This document shows positions 15,774 through 25,700 of a DNA stretch of 64,000 nucleotides, one piece after another. This DNA is from JANQFV01 sp964468185 (lineage in GTDB: Bacteria > Planctomycetota > Phycisphaerae > UBA1845 > Fen-1342), in NCBI GenBank assembly GCA_964468185.1, contig CAYXTR010000014.1:1-64000 (forward strand), written 5' to 3'. A program made the position numbers and the translations under genes. The notes under the pieces were generated by a model, which had not been told where the DNA came from, did not search any database, and saw only the letters and a list, made by a program, of their open reading frames with translations. The first letter of the stretch is position 1. Each line of letters opens with the position of its first letter.

Positions 15774-16331
15774 CTAGCGAGCGTGCCCTCCAGGTGCAAC
15801 GCCCACGCCGTCAGGTGACGCGTAGAGCGAATTGTACACCGAAGCGACCCAACTGGCGTCGGCGCGCGTTTGGAGAGCGCTGATGCCCAGTTGGCTTGCA
15901 GCCTCGACGTTACAGCCGTGGTTATCCACGAACGGGATCCGCTGCACGCAGGAGTCCGGCCCGAGCAATTGGTCAAACGCCTCTTGCCCGGGTTTGGCGG
16001 CGCCAATCGTATCGAAGAGGTGGATTCGCTCGAAGTACTCCAGGACGCCAAATCGCATCAACCGTGGAAGCAGCCAATGCGTACGGTGATTCGAAAGCAG
16101 CCAGACCGACACGCTGTCGGCCCAGCGCCGTAGATGCGGCTCTGCGGGGCCGCATGTGTAGCCGGCCTCGCGGATGGCCTGCCAGTCATGGCGTGCGTGG
16201 TGGGCCGGGATGAGACGTCTCCAGAGCTCGTCGTCGCTGGTGCGACCCAGCCGGGCATCCGTGCGGACACGATCTCGCACACTATCCGAGGCTGCTCGCG
16301 TCCTGTTTGCTGACGCACGTGAGCGGCGCAA
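15774..16331 (-). pseudogene. HAD-superfamily hydrolase fragment lacking the nucleophile motif
   Basis: The frame contains cap and C-terminal parts of a HAD type IA phosphatase: TSDDELWRRL (cap), VWLLSNHRTHWLLPRLMRFG (motif II), TIGAAKPGQEAFDQLLG (motif III lysine) and FVDNHGCNVEAASQLGI (motif IV). Motif I (DxDxT/V), which supplies the catalytic aspartate, is missing. The frame begins with TTG 16331, and neither it nor the other two minus-strand frames upstream contains such a motif before the next stop. It is therefore probably an N-terminally truncated, inactive relic. An unseen frameshift farther upstream is the alternative. It lies 30 bases before the Mrp operon. Confidence 0.6.
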
Positions 16332-16561
16332 GAAGGCGAACGACGCGGACCGTCTTCGAGAGTATCTGAACCGCTTCGCGATTCAGTGGTCCGAAGTCGG
16401 CGCATCCGGGTAGTGAGTAGCGGGAGCATTGTGTTTCACGTGCATCGGTTTGCGCCGTTGCACTCCTGGGAGGATGTCGCCGCATGCAGCGGTATACGTC
16501 GCTCTGCCGCAAACAAACCCAGTTGGCACCGACCGGCGCACGAATGTCTTCAAGTAAATAA

Positions 16562-16596
16562 TTGACAATGTCCAGCTTTGGACGTATTAATTAACC
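16562..16596 (+). promoter_or_regulatory. Promoter and operator of the fur-katG unit
   Basis: A textbook sigma-70 promoter: TTGACA (16562-16567), 17 bases, TATTAA (16585-16590). Between the two boxes is an inverted repeat GTCCA-GCTT-TGGAC (16570-16583), well placed for autorepression by the Fur-family protein. Transcription should begin about six bases after the -10, that is at or next to the ATG at 16597, so the message is probably leaderless; no ribosome site exists there. Confidence 0.78.
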
Positions 16597-17031
16597 ATGT
16601 CCAACGATCCGGCGACCCTTCTCCCCAAACACGGCGTCCAGGTCACCGCCCAGCGCCTGGCTGTGTTGCGCTCAATTGCGCGGCGACCACACCGCACAGC
16701 CGACGCGATCGCTGAAGATGTACGCGCCGATATCGGCGCCATCTCGCGGCAAGCGGTTTACGACACGCTGGGTCTGCTGGTCGAGAAGGGCATCATCCGG
16801 CGTATTCAGCCTGCCGGGTCGCCGGCGCTGTATGAGGGCCGGGTTGGTGATAATCACCACCACGTTATTTGCCGCACTTGTGGCAAGACAGCCGACGTCG
16901 ATTGCGCCGTCGGCAAGGCCCCCTGCCTGACGCCCGACTCGGCGGCGGGCTTCCAGATCGACGAGGCAGAGGTGATCTACTGGGGCACCTGTCCCGTCTG
17001 TCGGGATAAACCGAAACACGCACAAGACTGA
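16597..17031 (+). CDS. Fur-family regulator (FurA/PerR/CatR-like) controlling catalase-peroxidase
   Basis: 144 residues. N-terminal winged helix (GVQVTAQRLAVLRSIARRPHRTADAIAEDVRA, AVYDTLGLLVEKGIIRRI) and C-terminal dimer/metal domain with HHHVICRTCGKTADVDC and a second CPVC pair (structural zinc site of the CxxC...CxxC type). It is followed after 67 bases by katG, the same arrangement as furA-katG in actinobacteria, where the regulator senses peroxide or iron and represses katG. Promoter position indicates leaderless translation from ATG 16597. Confidence 0.92.
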   Translation: MSNDPATLLPKHGVQVTAQRLAVLRSIARRPHRTADAIAEDVRADIGAISRQAVYDTLGLLVEKGIIRRIQPAGSPALYEGRVGDNHHHVICRTCGKTADVDCAVGKAPCLTPDSAAGFQIDEAEVIYWGTCPVCRDKPKHAQD

Positions 17032-17098
17032 ACGATCTTCAGAAGAAACATAGAGAACCGGGCCGAGCAGCGTTTCATCGCAGACGAGGAGAAATCAG

Positions 17099-19528
17099 AT
17101 GACCGCCAAGACGACGGTAGCCCAGTGCAACTGGATAGACGGTGCCGCACCAGGGCGCAAGACGCGACAGACCGGATCAAAGGGGATTCCCTGGCTCATC
17201 GCTTTGGCCGTAAGCCTCTGCTTGACAATGCCGGACAGCGTCGCGGTAGCTCAATCCGGACCTGAAGGACATGCGGAGGCCGGTGGCAAATGTCCCGTGA
17301 TGCATGGCAAAGCCGAAGCGCAGGAGTACCCGGCCAAGCGGGCCATGTCGTTGCGGGATTGGTGGCCCAATCAACTGGACCTGCAAATGCTCCATCAGAA
17401 CTCGCTCAAGAGCGACCCGATGGGCGCAGACTTCAACTATGCCGAGGAGTTCAAGAAGCTCGACCTGGAGGCCGTGAAGAAGGACCTCGAGCAGTTGATG
17501 ACGGACTCGCAGGACTGGTGGCCAGCCGACTATGGGCACTATGGGCCGCTGTTCATTCGGATGGCGTGGCACAGTGCCGGCACGTACCGCGTTTCGGATG
17601 GTCGCGGTGGTGCATCTGACGGCACACAGCGCTTTGCGCCACTCAACAGTTGGCCGGACAATGCGAATCTCGACAAGGCCCGTCGCCTGCTTTGGCCGAT
17701 TAAACAGAAATACGGTCGGCAGATCTCCTGGGCCGACCTGATGGTCCTGACGGGGAATGTGGCACTCGAATCGATGGGGCTGGAGACGATCGGTTTCGCC
17801 GGCGGCCGCGAAGACGTCTGGGAGCCACAGCAGGATGTCTACTGGGGACCCGAGACCGAGTGGCTGGGTGACAAGCGCTACCGCGGCGACCGAGAACTCG
17901 AGAATCCACTGGCCGCCGTTCAGATGGGTCTGATCTACGTGAATCCAGAGGGTCCCAATGGCAATCCCGATCCGGTCGCTTCGGCTGTGGACGTCCGCGA
18001 GACCTTCGCGCGCATGGCGATGAACGACGAAGAGACCGTCGCGCTCGTCGCCGGTGGGCATACGTTTGGCAAGTGTCACGGTGCTGGCGATGCGTCCCTG
18101 GTCGGACCCGAACCAGAGGCGGCCCCGCTCGAGGAGCAGAACCTCGGTTGGACGAGCAGCTACGGCAGTGGTAAAGCCGGCGATACGATCACCAGCGGTA
18201 TTGAAGGGGCCTGGAAGCCCAACCCGATCAAGTGGGATATGGGCTACCTGAAAGTGCTGTTCAAGTATGACTGGGAGCTGGTCAAGAGCCCGGCCGGCGC
18301 GCATCAGTGGCTGGCCAAGGACGTGGACCCGGAGAACATGGTCGTGGACGCCCACGATCCATCGAAGCAGCACCGGCCGATGATGACCACGGCCGATCTG
18401 GCTTTGAAGTTCGACCCGGTCTATAAGCGGATCGCGAAGCACTATCTTGAAAACCCCGACGAATTCGAGGAGGCGTTTGCCAAGGCCTGGTTCAAGCTGA
18501 CACACCGGGACATGGGCCCGCGCTCACGTTATCTCGGGGCAGAAGTACCACGGGAAGTCATGATCTGGCAGGATCCCGTTCCCGAGGTTGATCATGAACT
18601 GATCGGGTCGCGCGATATCGCCCACCTCAAGGTGCGGATCCTAGATTCCGGGCTGACGGTCTCTCAACTGGTCTCGACTGCGTGGGCGTCGGCAGCGACG
18701 TTCCGCGGTTCGGATAAGCGCGGCGGGGCCAACGGGGCCCGCATTCGCCTCGCGCCCCAGAAGAACTGGGAGGTCAACGAGCCGGCCGAACTTGCGAAGG
18801 TCCTGCGTGTGCTTGAGCAGGTCCAAAGGGAGTTCAACGATTTGCAGTCCGGGGATAAGCGGGTCTCGCTGGCCGACTTGATCATCCTGGGCGGATGCGC
18901 GGGCGTCGAGGCAGCGGCCAGAAAGGCCGGCTATGACATCACGGTTCCCTTCTCCCCCGGGCGTACCGACGCGACCCGGGAAATGACCGACGTGGAGTCG
19001 TTCGCCTACCTCGAGCCGACTGCCGACGGATTCCGCAACTATCTCCGCGACGGTCACATGCGACGCGCGGAAGCGCTGCTCGTGGATCGGGCGCAGCTGC
19101 TGGACTTGACCGCGCCCGAAATGACGGTGCTGGTCGGCGGCATGCGCGTCCTGGATGCGAACTATGAGAATTCCAGGCACGGGGTCTTCACCGACCGTCC
19201 CGAGACGTTGAGCAACGACTTCTTCGTGAATCTGCTCGACATGGGCACGCAGTGGCAGAAATCCGCGAGCGACGAAGGTGTCTACGAAGGGCGCGACCGC
19301 GCGACGGGCGAATTGAAGTGGACGGGCACGCGTGTCGATCTCATCTTCGGATCAAACTCGCAACTGCGCGCCATCGCAGAAGTCTATGCGTGCGCCGACG
19401 GGCAGCGCAAGTTTGTCCGCGACTTCGTCAACGCCTGGAACAAGGTAATGAACCTCGATCGGTTCGACCTCGTGGATCGATCTCCACAGGAAATGGTCCT
19501 GCGCCAAACTGGCGAAGCGGATCGTTGA
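17099..19528 (+). CDS. katG: Catalase-peroxidase, probably exported
   Basis: 809 residues with the duplicated peroxidase fold. The distal site is RMAWHSAGTYR (about residues 152-162). The MYW-adduct residues are the Trp of that motif, the Tyr of GLIYVNPEGP and the Met of the ARMAMNDEE stretch, all present. The proximal haem ligand is the His in GGHTFGKCHG (about residue 320). The enzyme disproportionates hydrogen peroxide and has peroxidase activity. Compared with cytoplasmic KatG (about 730 residues) it has an N-terminal extension containing a hydrophobic segment (IPWLIALAVSLCLTM) ending near VAVAQ, which looks like a signal peptide, as in periplasmic KatP-type enzymes. AGGAG lies eight bases before ATG 17099. 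Confidence 0.95.
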   Translation: MTAKTTVAQCNWIDGAAPGRKTRQTGSKGIPWLIALAVSLCLTMPDSVAVAQSGPEGHAEAGGKCPVMHGKAEAQEYPAKRAMSLRDWWPNQLDLQMLHQNSLKSDPMGADFNYAEEFKKLDLEAVKKDLEQLMTDSQDWWPADYGHYGPLFIRMAWHSAGTYRVSDGRGGASDGTQRFAPLNSWPDNANLDKARRLLWPIKQKYGRQISWADLMVLTGNVALESMGLETIGFAGGREDVWEPQQDVYWGPETEWLGDKRYRGDRELENPLAAVQMGLIYVNPEGPNGNPDPVASAVDVRETFARMAMNDEETVALVAGGHTFGKCHGAGDASLVGPEPEAAPLEEQNLGWTSSYGSGKAGDTITSGIEGAWKPNPIKWDMGYLKVLFKYDWELVKSPAGAHQWLAKDVDPENMVVDAHDPSKQHRPMMTTADLALKFDPVYKRIAKHYLENPDEFEEAFAKAWFKLTHRDMGPRSRYLGAEVPREVMIWQDPVPEVDHELIGSRDIAHLKVRILDSGLTVSQLVSTAWASAATFRGSDKRGGANGARIRLAPQKNWEVNEPAELAKVLRVLEQVQREFNDLQSGDKRVSLADLIILGGCAGVEAAARKAGYDITVPFSPGRTDATREMTDVESFAYLEPTADGFRNYLRDGHMRRAEALLVDRAQLLDLTAPEMTVLVGGMRVLDANYENSRHGVFTDRPETLSNDFFVNLLDMGTQWQKSASDEGVYEGRDRATGELKWTGTRVDLIFGSNSQLRAIAEVYACADGQRKFVRDFVNAWNKVMNLDRFDLVDRSPQEMVLRQTGEADR

Positions 19529-19774
19529 CGGCGTCAAGAAACAATCGAGGCGGCGGACCCGCGCGACCCTACGTGCCTTGGACCCGCAAGCATCGCGTGG
19601 ATCGCGGCGGACCGCCGCCTCGCTGCATGCCTGGAGCACCGGCTCCGATAGCTCGCGACACACCGTGTTGCTGGTCTGTGTCGCTCCACCCCCGTCTCGG
19701 GTCGGCCCGCGGTGGGCCGCGTGGACGCGGTGCGGCGTGGCTCGGTGCGTGACTGCCGGATAGACTGTACCGTC

Positions 19775-21448
19775 ATGGCGAAGGAATTCACCACGATCTT
19801 CATGAAGAACGTGACGTGCGTTGCCATTCTTGGTGCGGCGGTGCTGTGGGGCCCGGGCTGCCAGGTGGGCCCGGACTACACTGCGCCCGTTACGCCAACG
19901 CCCGAGCGTTGGGTAGTGGAACACCAGGACGAAGACCTCTCCGGAATCGGCGTCAGCTTCGACACGTTGGCCGACCTGCGTCACTGGTGGCTGCAGTTCG
20001 AGGATCCGACGCTCACGGCACTGATTCAAGAAGCACTGGACGCGAATCTCGATATTGTCCTGGCGGACGCACGCCTGCGCGAGACGATTGCGCTGCGGCG
20101 TGGCGCGCTGGCGGAGCTGTATCCGGCCTTGGGTATCGATGCCGACTACACGCATCGCCGCGCTGCCCGCAATGCGTCGGGCGATGACGATGACAGCGGC
20201 TTGAGCGGCTCGGTATCGCAGTCAGTTTCGAGCGACACCGGACTCGGCGCGCCAACCGCCAATCTCCGGCTCGGGAACACCTCGGCAACACTTCGGCTAC
20301 CCGAGCCCGGCTCCGGCGACGTGCTGCCCGAGATTTCGGTCACACGCTCCCGCGCCTTCGGTGGCAGTGACGGCTTCCAGCGCGACCGCAATGCGTATTC
20401 GGCCCTGCTTGGGGCGACGTGGGAGATCGATATCTGGGGTGGCATCCGGCGAGGCGTGGAAGCCGCCGACGCAGAGATCGGTGCCAGCCTGGAAGATCGC
20501 CGGGCGGTGATGGTATCGGTATCAGCGGAAGTAGCTCGCAACTATGTTCTGCTCCGGGGGCTGCAACGCCTCATCGACGTGACGAAGAGCAACATCGCCA
20601 TTCAGCGCGAAACACTGAGCAGCATTCAAGCGCGCTTTGCCGCCAGCCTGGCGACCGGAACCGACGTCCTGCAGGCCGAGATTCAGCTCCGCCGGACGGA
20701 GTCCGAACTGCCGGTACTCGAAGCCGGCGTGAAGGAAGCGATATTCCGACTGAGCGTACTGCTGGGCCAGCCGCCCGGGTATCTGCTGGAGCGTCTGATC
20801 GAAGGCACCCCGTTGCCGGCCCACCCGGAGTCGCTGGCGGTCGGGTTGCCGAGTGATCTTCTCCGACGGCGGCCCGACGTGCGCGCGGCGGAGCGTCGGC
20901 TTGCCGCCGAAACTGCCCGCATCGGCGTGGAGGTGGCCGAGCTGTTTCCACGGGTATCGCTGGTTGGGACGTTCGGCCTTCAGTCGGCCGACGCGGACGA
21001 TCTTGTGGACGCGGACAGCCTGACGTGGTCGTTCGGGCCGGCGGTGCGGTGGCGGCTGCTGGAGTTCGGCCGCGTCGTTTCTAATATCAACGTGCAGCAG
21101 GAGCAGCAGCGCCAGGCGCTCGCACTCTATCACCGATCGGTACTCAGTGCGTTCGAGCAGGTCGAGACCAGCCTCGCCAACTATGCTGCACAACGTCGCC
21201 GGACGGAGACGCTGACCCGGGCAAACGCGGTCAACGAGCGTGCTTTCGAAATGGCCAAGAGTGAGTATGCCGTAGGTATGATCAGCTTCCTGTCGGTGTT
21301 GGATACACAGCGGTCGCTCTTCTCGACACAGACAGACCTGATTCGCACGCAGCAACTCGCGCTGGCGGAACTGGTCAACGTGTATGAGTCGCTGGGTGGC
21401 GGCTGGCCGGCGGGCACGGAGCGCGACGAGGATCAAGAACCTTCATGA
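19775..21448 (+). CDS. RND efflux system outer-membrane lipoprotein (NodT/OprM family)
   Basis: About 557 residues with the TolC-like duplicated OEP domain. The N-terminus has a signal peptide ending in WGPGC, followed directly by QVGPDYTAP, the hallmark CxVGPDY of this lipoprotein family. Internal hallmarks are LRHWWLQFEDPTLTALIQEAL and LPSDLLRRRPDVRAAERRLAAETARIGVEVAELFPRVSL. ATG 19775 is used; ATG 19802 (MKNVTC) would give a shorter but equally valid signal peptide, and a purine stretch AAGGAA lies between them. It forms the outer-membrane channel of the tripartite pump encoded by the next two genes. Its stop overlaps the adaptor gene start as ATGA. Confidence 0.93.
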   Translation: MAKEFTTIFMKNVTCVAILGAAVLWGPGCQVGPDYTAPVTPTPERWVVEHQDEDLSGIGVSFDTLADLRHWWLQFEDPTLTALIQEALDANLDIVLADARLRETIALRRGALAELYPALGIDADYTHRRAARNASGDDDDSGLSGSVSQSVSSDTGLGAPTANLRLGNTSATLRLPEPGSGDVLPEISVTRSRAFGGSDGFQRDRNAYSALLGATWEIDIWGGIRRGVEAADAEIGASLEDRRAVMVSVSAEVARNYVLLRGLQRLIDVTKSNIAIQRETLSSIQARFAASLATGTDVLQAEIQLRRTESELPVLEAGVKEAIFRLSVLLGQPPGYLLERLIEGTPLPAHPESLAVGLPSDLLRRRPDVRAAERRLAAETARIGVEVAELFPRVSLVGTFGLQSADADDLVDADSLTWSFGPAVRWRLLEFGRVVSNINVQQEQQRQALALYHRSVLSAFEQVETSLANYAAQRRRTETLTRANAVNERAFEMAKSEYAVGMISFLSVLDTQRSLFSTQTDLIRTQQLALAELVNVYESLGGGWPAGTERDEDQEPS

Positions 21449-22728
21449 TGCGAACACTTCTGCGTTGGGTACTGATGGGGCTGCTTCCGATCATCGTGTT
21501 GGGAGGCACGGCCTGGGTGGTGTGGACACTGTACCTTACCCGCCCAACCGTGGTGCGCGAAAACGTCCAGCCGCCGCCACCGGTCGTCACGGTCAGTGAC
21601 CTGAAACCGGCGGATCATCCGATTCGAATCGAGGCGTACGGCACGGTCGTACCGGCGCGCCGGGTATTGCTGCGCACCCAGGTCAGCGGCCGGATCATCG
21701 ACCATCCCCCAGCCCTCTCGCCCGGTGGCGTTCTCGCGGAAGGCGTCGAGGTGATTCGCATCGACCCGGCCGATTACGAGCTGCGTGTCAAACAGGAGGA
21801 GGTCGCGCTGGCGTCGGCGAAGGCGGCATTCGAGCTCGAACAGGGCCAGCAAGTCGTCGCGGCCAAGGAGTGGGCCTTGCTCAAGGATGAGATCGAGGCG
21901 CCGCAGGAGATGGAGGATTTCGCCTTGCGCCGCCCGCAGAAGCGCCAGGCGCAAGCCGCGGTCGACGCTGCGGAAAACCGGCTGGCGCTGGCGCGGCTGG
22001 ACCTCGAGCGAACGGTCGTGCACGCGCCGTTCAACGCGCTGGTCCTGGATGAGTCGGTGGAAATCGGCCAATTGATCTCGCCGCAGGACGAGGCGGCGGA
22101 GCTCATCGGCACGGACGAATTCTGGGTGCGCGTGGCCGTGCCCTACGATGTGCTCGCCCGGATCCGCTTTCCGCAGCCCCCGGATGACGTCGGCTCGACG
22201 GCCAAGGTGTTCATTGAGGAGAAGCGCGCGCAGCCCCGACCGCGGCAGGCACACGTCTTGCGGCTGTTGGGCGACCTGTCCGAGCGCGGACGCATGGCGC
22301 GCATCCTGATCAGCATCGACGATCCGCTATGCCTCTCGGACGATCATCCGCCCGACGACACGCCGGTGCTGCTGAACAGTTACGTACGTGTCGTGATTGA
22401 CGCCGGCGTTCTGAAGGATGTCGTGGAAATCCCACGGGCAGCCCTGCGCGAGAATGCGCAGGTCTGGCTGCGCGATGCCGAGGGCCGGCTGCGGATCCGT
22501 GACGTCAATATTCGCTGGCGTCAATCGGAAAGTGTGTTGATCACGAACGAGTTTGCCGACGATGAGCGGTTGATTACGAGTCGGCTGGCAGTCGTCGTGC
22601 CAGGAATGCAGACACGGGTCGGATCGCTGCCCGGTGAGTCAGTCGCCGTTCGTGAGGATCAGGTGCCACCGCCGGCCGCAACGCCGGAGGCCCCAGGCAC
22701 GGAAGCCCGGCGGAGTGAGCGCCCATGA
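21445..22728 (+). CDS. RND efflux periplasmic adaptor (membrane fusion protein)
   Basis: 427 residues. One N-terminal membrane anchor (LLPIIVLGGTAWVVWTLYL), a lipoyl-like half motif (IEAYGTVVPARRVLLRTQVSGRI), a helical hairpin (about residues 115-185) and the second lipoyl half (RTVVHAPFNALVLDESVEIGQLIS) followed by beta-barrel and membrane-proximal regions. This is the HlyD/AcrA fold that bridges pump and channel. ATGA overlaps at both ends tie it to the channel and pump genes. The C-terminus is a proline/glutamate-rich tail. Confidence 0.93.
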   Translation: MMRTLLRWVLMGLLPIIVLGGTAWVVWTLYLTRPTVVRENVQPPPPVVTVSDLKPADHPIRIEAYGTVVPARRVLLRTQVSGRIIDHPPALSPGGVLAEGVEVIRIDPADYELRVKQEEVALASAKAAFELEQGQQVVAAKEWALLKDEIEAPQEMEDFALRRPQKRQAQAAVDAAENRLALARLDLERTVVHAPFNALVLDESVEIGQLISPQDEAAELIGTDEFWVRVAVPYDVLARIRFPQPPDDVGSTAKVFIEEKRAQPRPRQAHVLRLLGDLSERGRMARILISIDDPLCLSDDHPPDDTPVLLNSYVRVVIDAGVLKDVVEIPRAALRENAQVWLRDAEGRLRIRDVNIRWRQSESVLITNEFADDERLITSRLAVVVPGMQTRVGSLPGESVAVREDQVPPPAATPEAPGTEARRSERP

Positions 22729-25700
22729 CGCCTGCAGCGCGGACACGGCCACGCCGCGAGGGGCTGCTGGGGTGGATGGCGCGCAATCATGTAGCCGCCA
22801 ACACGCTGATGCTCATTCTCGTCGGCGGCGGTTTAGCGGCCGGTCTGATGATTCGCCAGGAGGTATTCCCTTCCTATCAGATCGACATGGCCCGGTTTCA
22901 TATGTCCTACCCGGGTGCCAGTCCGGAAGAAGTGGAACAAGGCATCATCCTCGCCGTCGAGGAGCAGGTGCGCGGCCTGGAAGTCGTCAAGCGCATCGAA
23001 GCCGTCGCCCAGGAAGGGTCCGCCGCGGTGTCAATGGAGCTGACCGAAGGCGCCGACGCCAATCGCGCTCTTCAGGACATCAAGAATGCCATTGACCGCG
23101 TCAGCTCGTTCCCCGAGGAGGCCGAGAACTACACGCTGGAGCTCGCCCTGCGCCGCCGCAACGTCATCCAGATCACGATCGCCGGCGACGTCAGCGAACG
23201 TACGCTCTACCAGTTCGTGCAGAGCGCCCGTGAAGAACTGCTCGCCCGTCCGGAGATCACGCAGGTCGAAATCGAAGGTGCCCGGCGCCCCGAAATCAGC
23301 ATCGAGATTCCACAGGAGACACTACGTTCGCTTGGTCTTACGCTCGGCGAGGTTGCGCAGACCATCCGGCGCTCGGCGGTGGACGTTCCCGCCGGCGGCA
23401 TCCGTACGGACGCCGGTGAAGTGTTATTGCGCACGACCGAGCGCCGCATGTTTGCGAGTGAGTTTGCGGACATTCCGATCCTGAGCCTGAACACGGGGGC
23501 GAAGGTGCGCCTGGGTGACATTGCCACGATCCGTGACGGCTTCGAGATTGCCGAATCGGAACGCTTCTTCAATGGCCAGCGGGCGATGGATCTCGACGTC
23601 TACCAGGTGGGCGACGAGCGCCCCCTGGAAATCGCCCGGGCGGTGCGCGAATTCGTGGCCGATTTGCAGCAGCGCCTCCCGGACAACATGACGGTGGCCA
23701 CAACACGCGATCGATCGATTGCCTATCGCGACCGCATGACGCTGCTCCTGAAGAACGGGGGTCTCGGACTGATGCTGGTACTGGTCGTGCTCGGGCTGTT
23801 CCTCAACCCGCGGCTGGCATTTTGGGTCGCCCTGGGCATTCCGATCTCGATCACCGGGTCGCTGCTGCTGCTGCCTGCGCTGGACGCCAGCATCAACATG
23901 GTCTCGCTGTTCGCATTCATCGTTACGCTCGGCATCGTCGTCGATGACGCTGTCATCGTCGGCGAGAACGTGTGGCACAAGATCGAGCAAGGGATGCCGC
24001 GCATCGAAGCCGCCATCGTCGGCGTGCGCGAAATGGCCGTGCCCGTCTTCTTCGCCGTCATCACGAATATCATCGCGTTCATGCCGCTGCTGTTCGTGCC
24101 CGGCTCGACCGGACGATTTTTCGGCGTGCTGCCCGCAGTGGTCATCGCCGTGTTTGTGGTCTCCTTCGTCGAATGTCTGTTCATCCTCCCCGCGCACCTG
24201 GGACACGGCCGGCAGCTTGCCGACGCGCAGCCGCGCGGCATCCTCGGTCTCCTGCGACGTACGCAACAGCGTTTTTCTAACGGCTTCGAGTGGTTTACCG
24301 AGCGTGTCTACGTCCCCCTCCTCCGGCAGTGCCTCGGTCATCGCTATCTGACGGCCGCGGTCTTCGTGGCCGGCCTGGCCGTCATCTGGGCGTGGTATGA
24401 CAGCGGCCGGCTCGAGTTCAACTTCATGCCGCAGATCGCCGGCGACCGGGTGGACTGTGAGATTCTGCTGCCGTACGGTGCCGCGTTTGAAGATGCGCAG
24501 CGCATCGCGCGGCACGTCGAAGCAGCCGGCCTGCGGGCCGTCGAGCAGGCCGGCGGGCCCGAGATCCTGGACGGCATTGCCCGTTATGTGGGCCGCTGGG
24601 ATTCGAATTCCGTCGACGTCAACATCTCGCTGGTGCCGCAATCGCAACGCGAGATCACCGCAGCCGAATTCACCGAAATCTGGCGCGAGGAGATTGGCGC
24701 GCTTGCCGGTCTCGAGTCCATGCTATTCGAATTCGCGGTCGGGCCGGGCTCACAACGGCTGACCGTCGAATTGGCGCACCCACAGGTCAAGATACTCGAA
24801 GAAGCCGCCGCCCGCCTCGCGGACCAGCTCGGCACCTACGCCGGCATCACGGAAATCGATGACGGCTTTGCCGCCGGCAAACCACAATTCGACTTCACCT
24901 TGCAGCCGGCGGCCCAGAGTTTGGGGTTGACCCCGGACAACGTGGGCCGTCAGGTTCGACACGCATTCTTCGGCGCCGAGGCCCTTCGCCAGCAGCGCGG
25001 CCGGGATGAGATTCGCGTGATGGTCCGCCTGCCCCGCAGCGACACCAAATCCCTGCATGCGCTCGAGCAACTCATGATCCGCGCTCCGGACGGTTCAGAG
25101 TTGCCACTACCGCAAGCCGTACACATGGACACCGGCCGGGCCTTCACCGAGATCAACCGCGTGAACGGTCGCCGCGTCGTGAATGTCTCGGGCGAAGTGA
25201 TCCCGGAAGTCGCCAATGCGGAGAAGATCCAGACCGATCTGGCGGCCCAGTTCCTGCCGGCGCTGGCAGCCCAGTATCCCGGCTTGCGCTACGGGTTTGA
25301 GGGGCGACAGCGCGAACGTACCGAATCGTTGCAGGCCCTCTTCTACGGCCTATGCTTCGCGATGCTGGCGATCTTCTGCCTGCTAGCCGTGCTGTTCCGC
25401 AGCTATATCCAGGGGCTGGTCGTCATCCTCTGCGTGCCATTCGGCACGGCCGGTGCGCTCGTCGGGCACGTCATCATGGGCTATGACCTCAGTGTGATCA
25501 GCATCTTCGGCCTGATTGCGGTATGCGGTGTCGTCGTGAATGGTGCGCTCGTCCTGACGGTGACCATGAACCAGCGCCGTAGCGAAGGCGCGACATGGAA
25601 CGACGCGGTCGAATACGCCGCCCGCCGCCGCCTGCGGCCGATCATCCTGACATCGCTGACGACGTTCATCGGCCTCGCCCCGATGATCTTTGAAACATCG

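Noticed and set aside
19604..19618. Palindrome GCGGCGGACCGCCGC after katG as a terminator
   Set aside because: The loop would be a single base, no T-run follows, and the surrounding sequence is uniformly GCC/GGC-rich.
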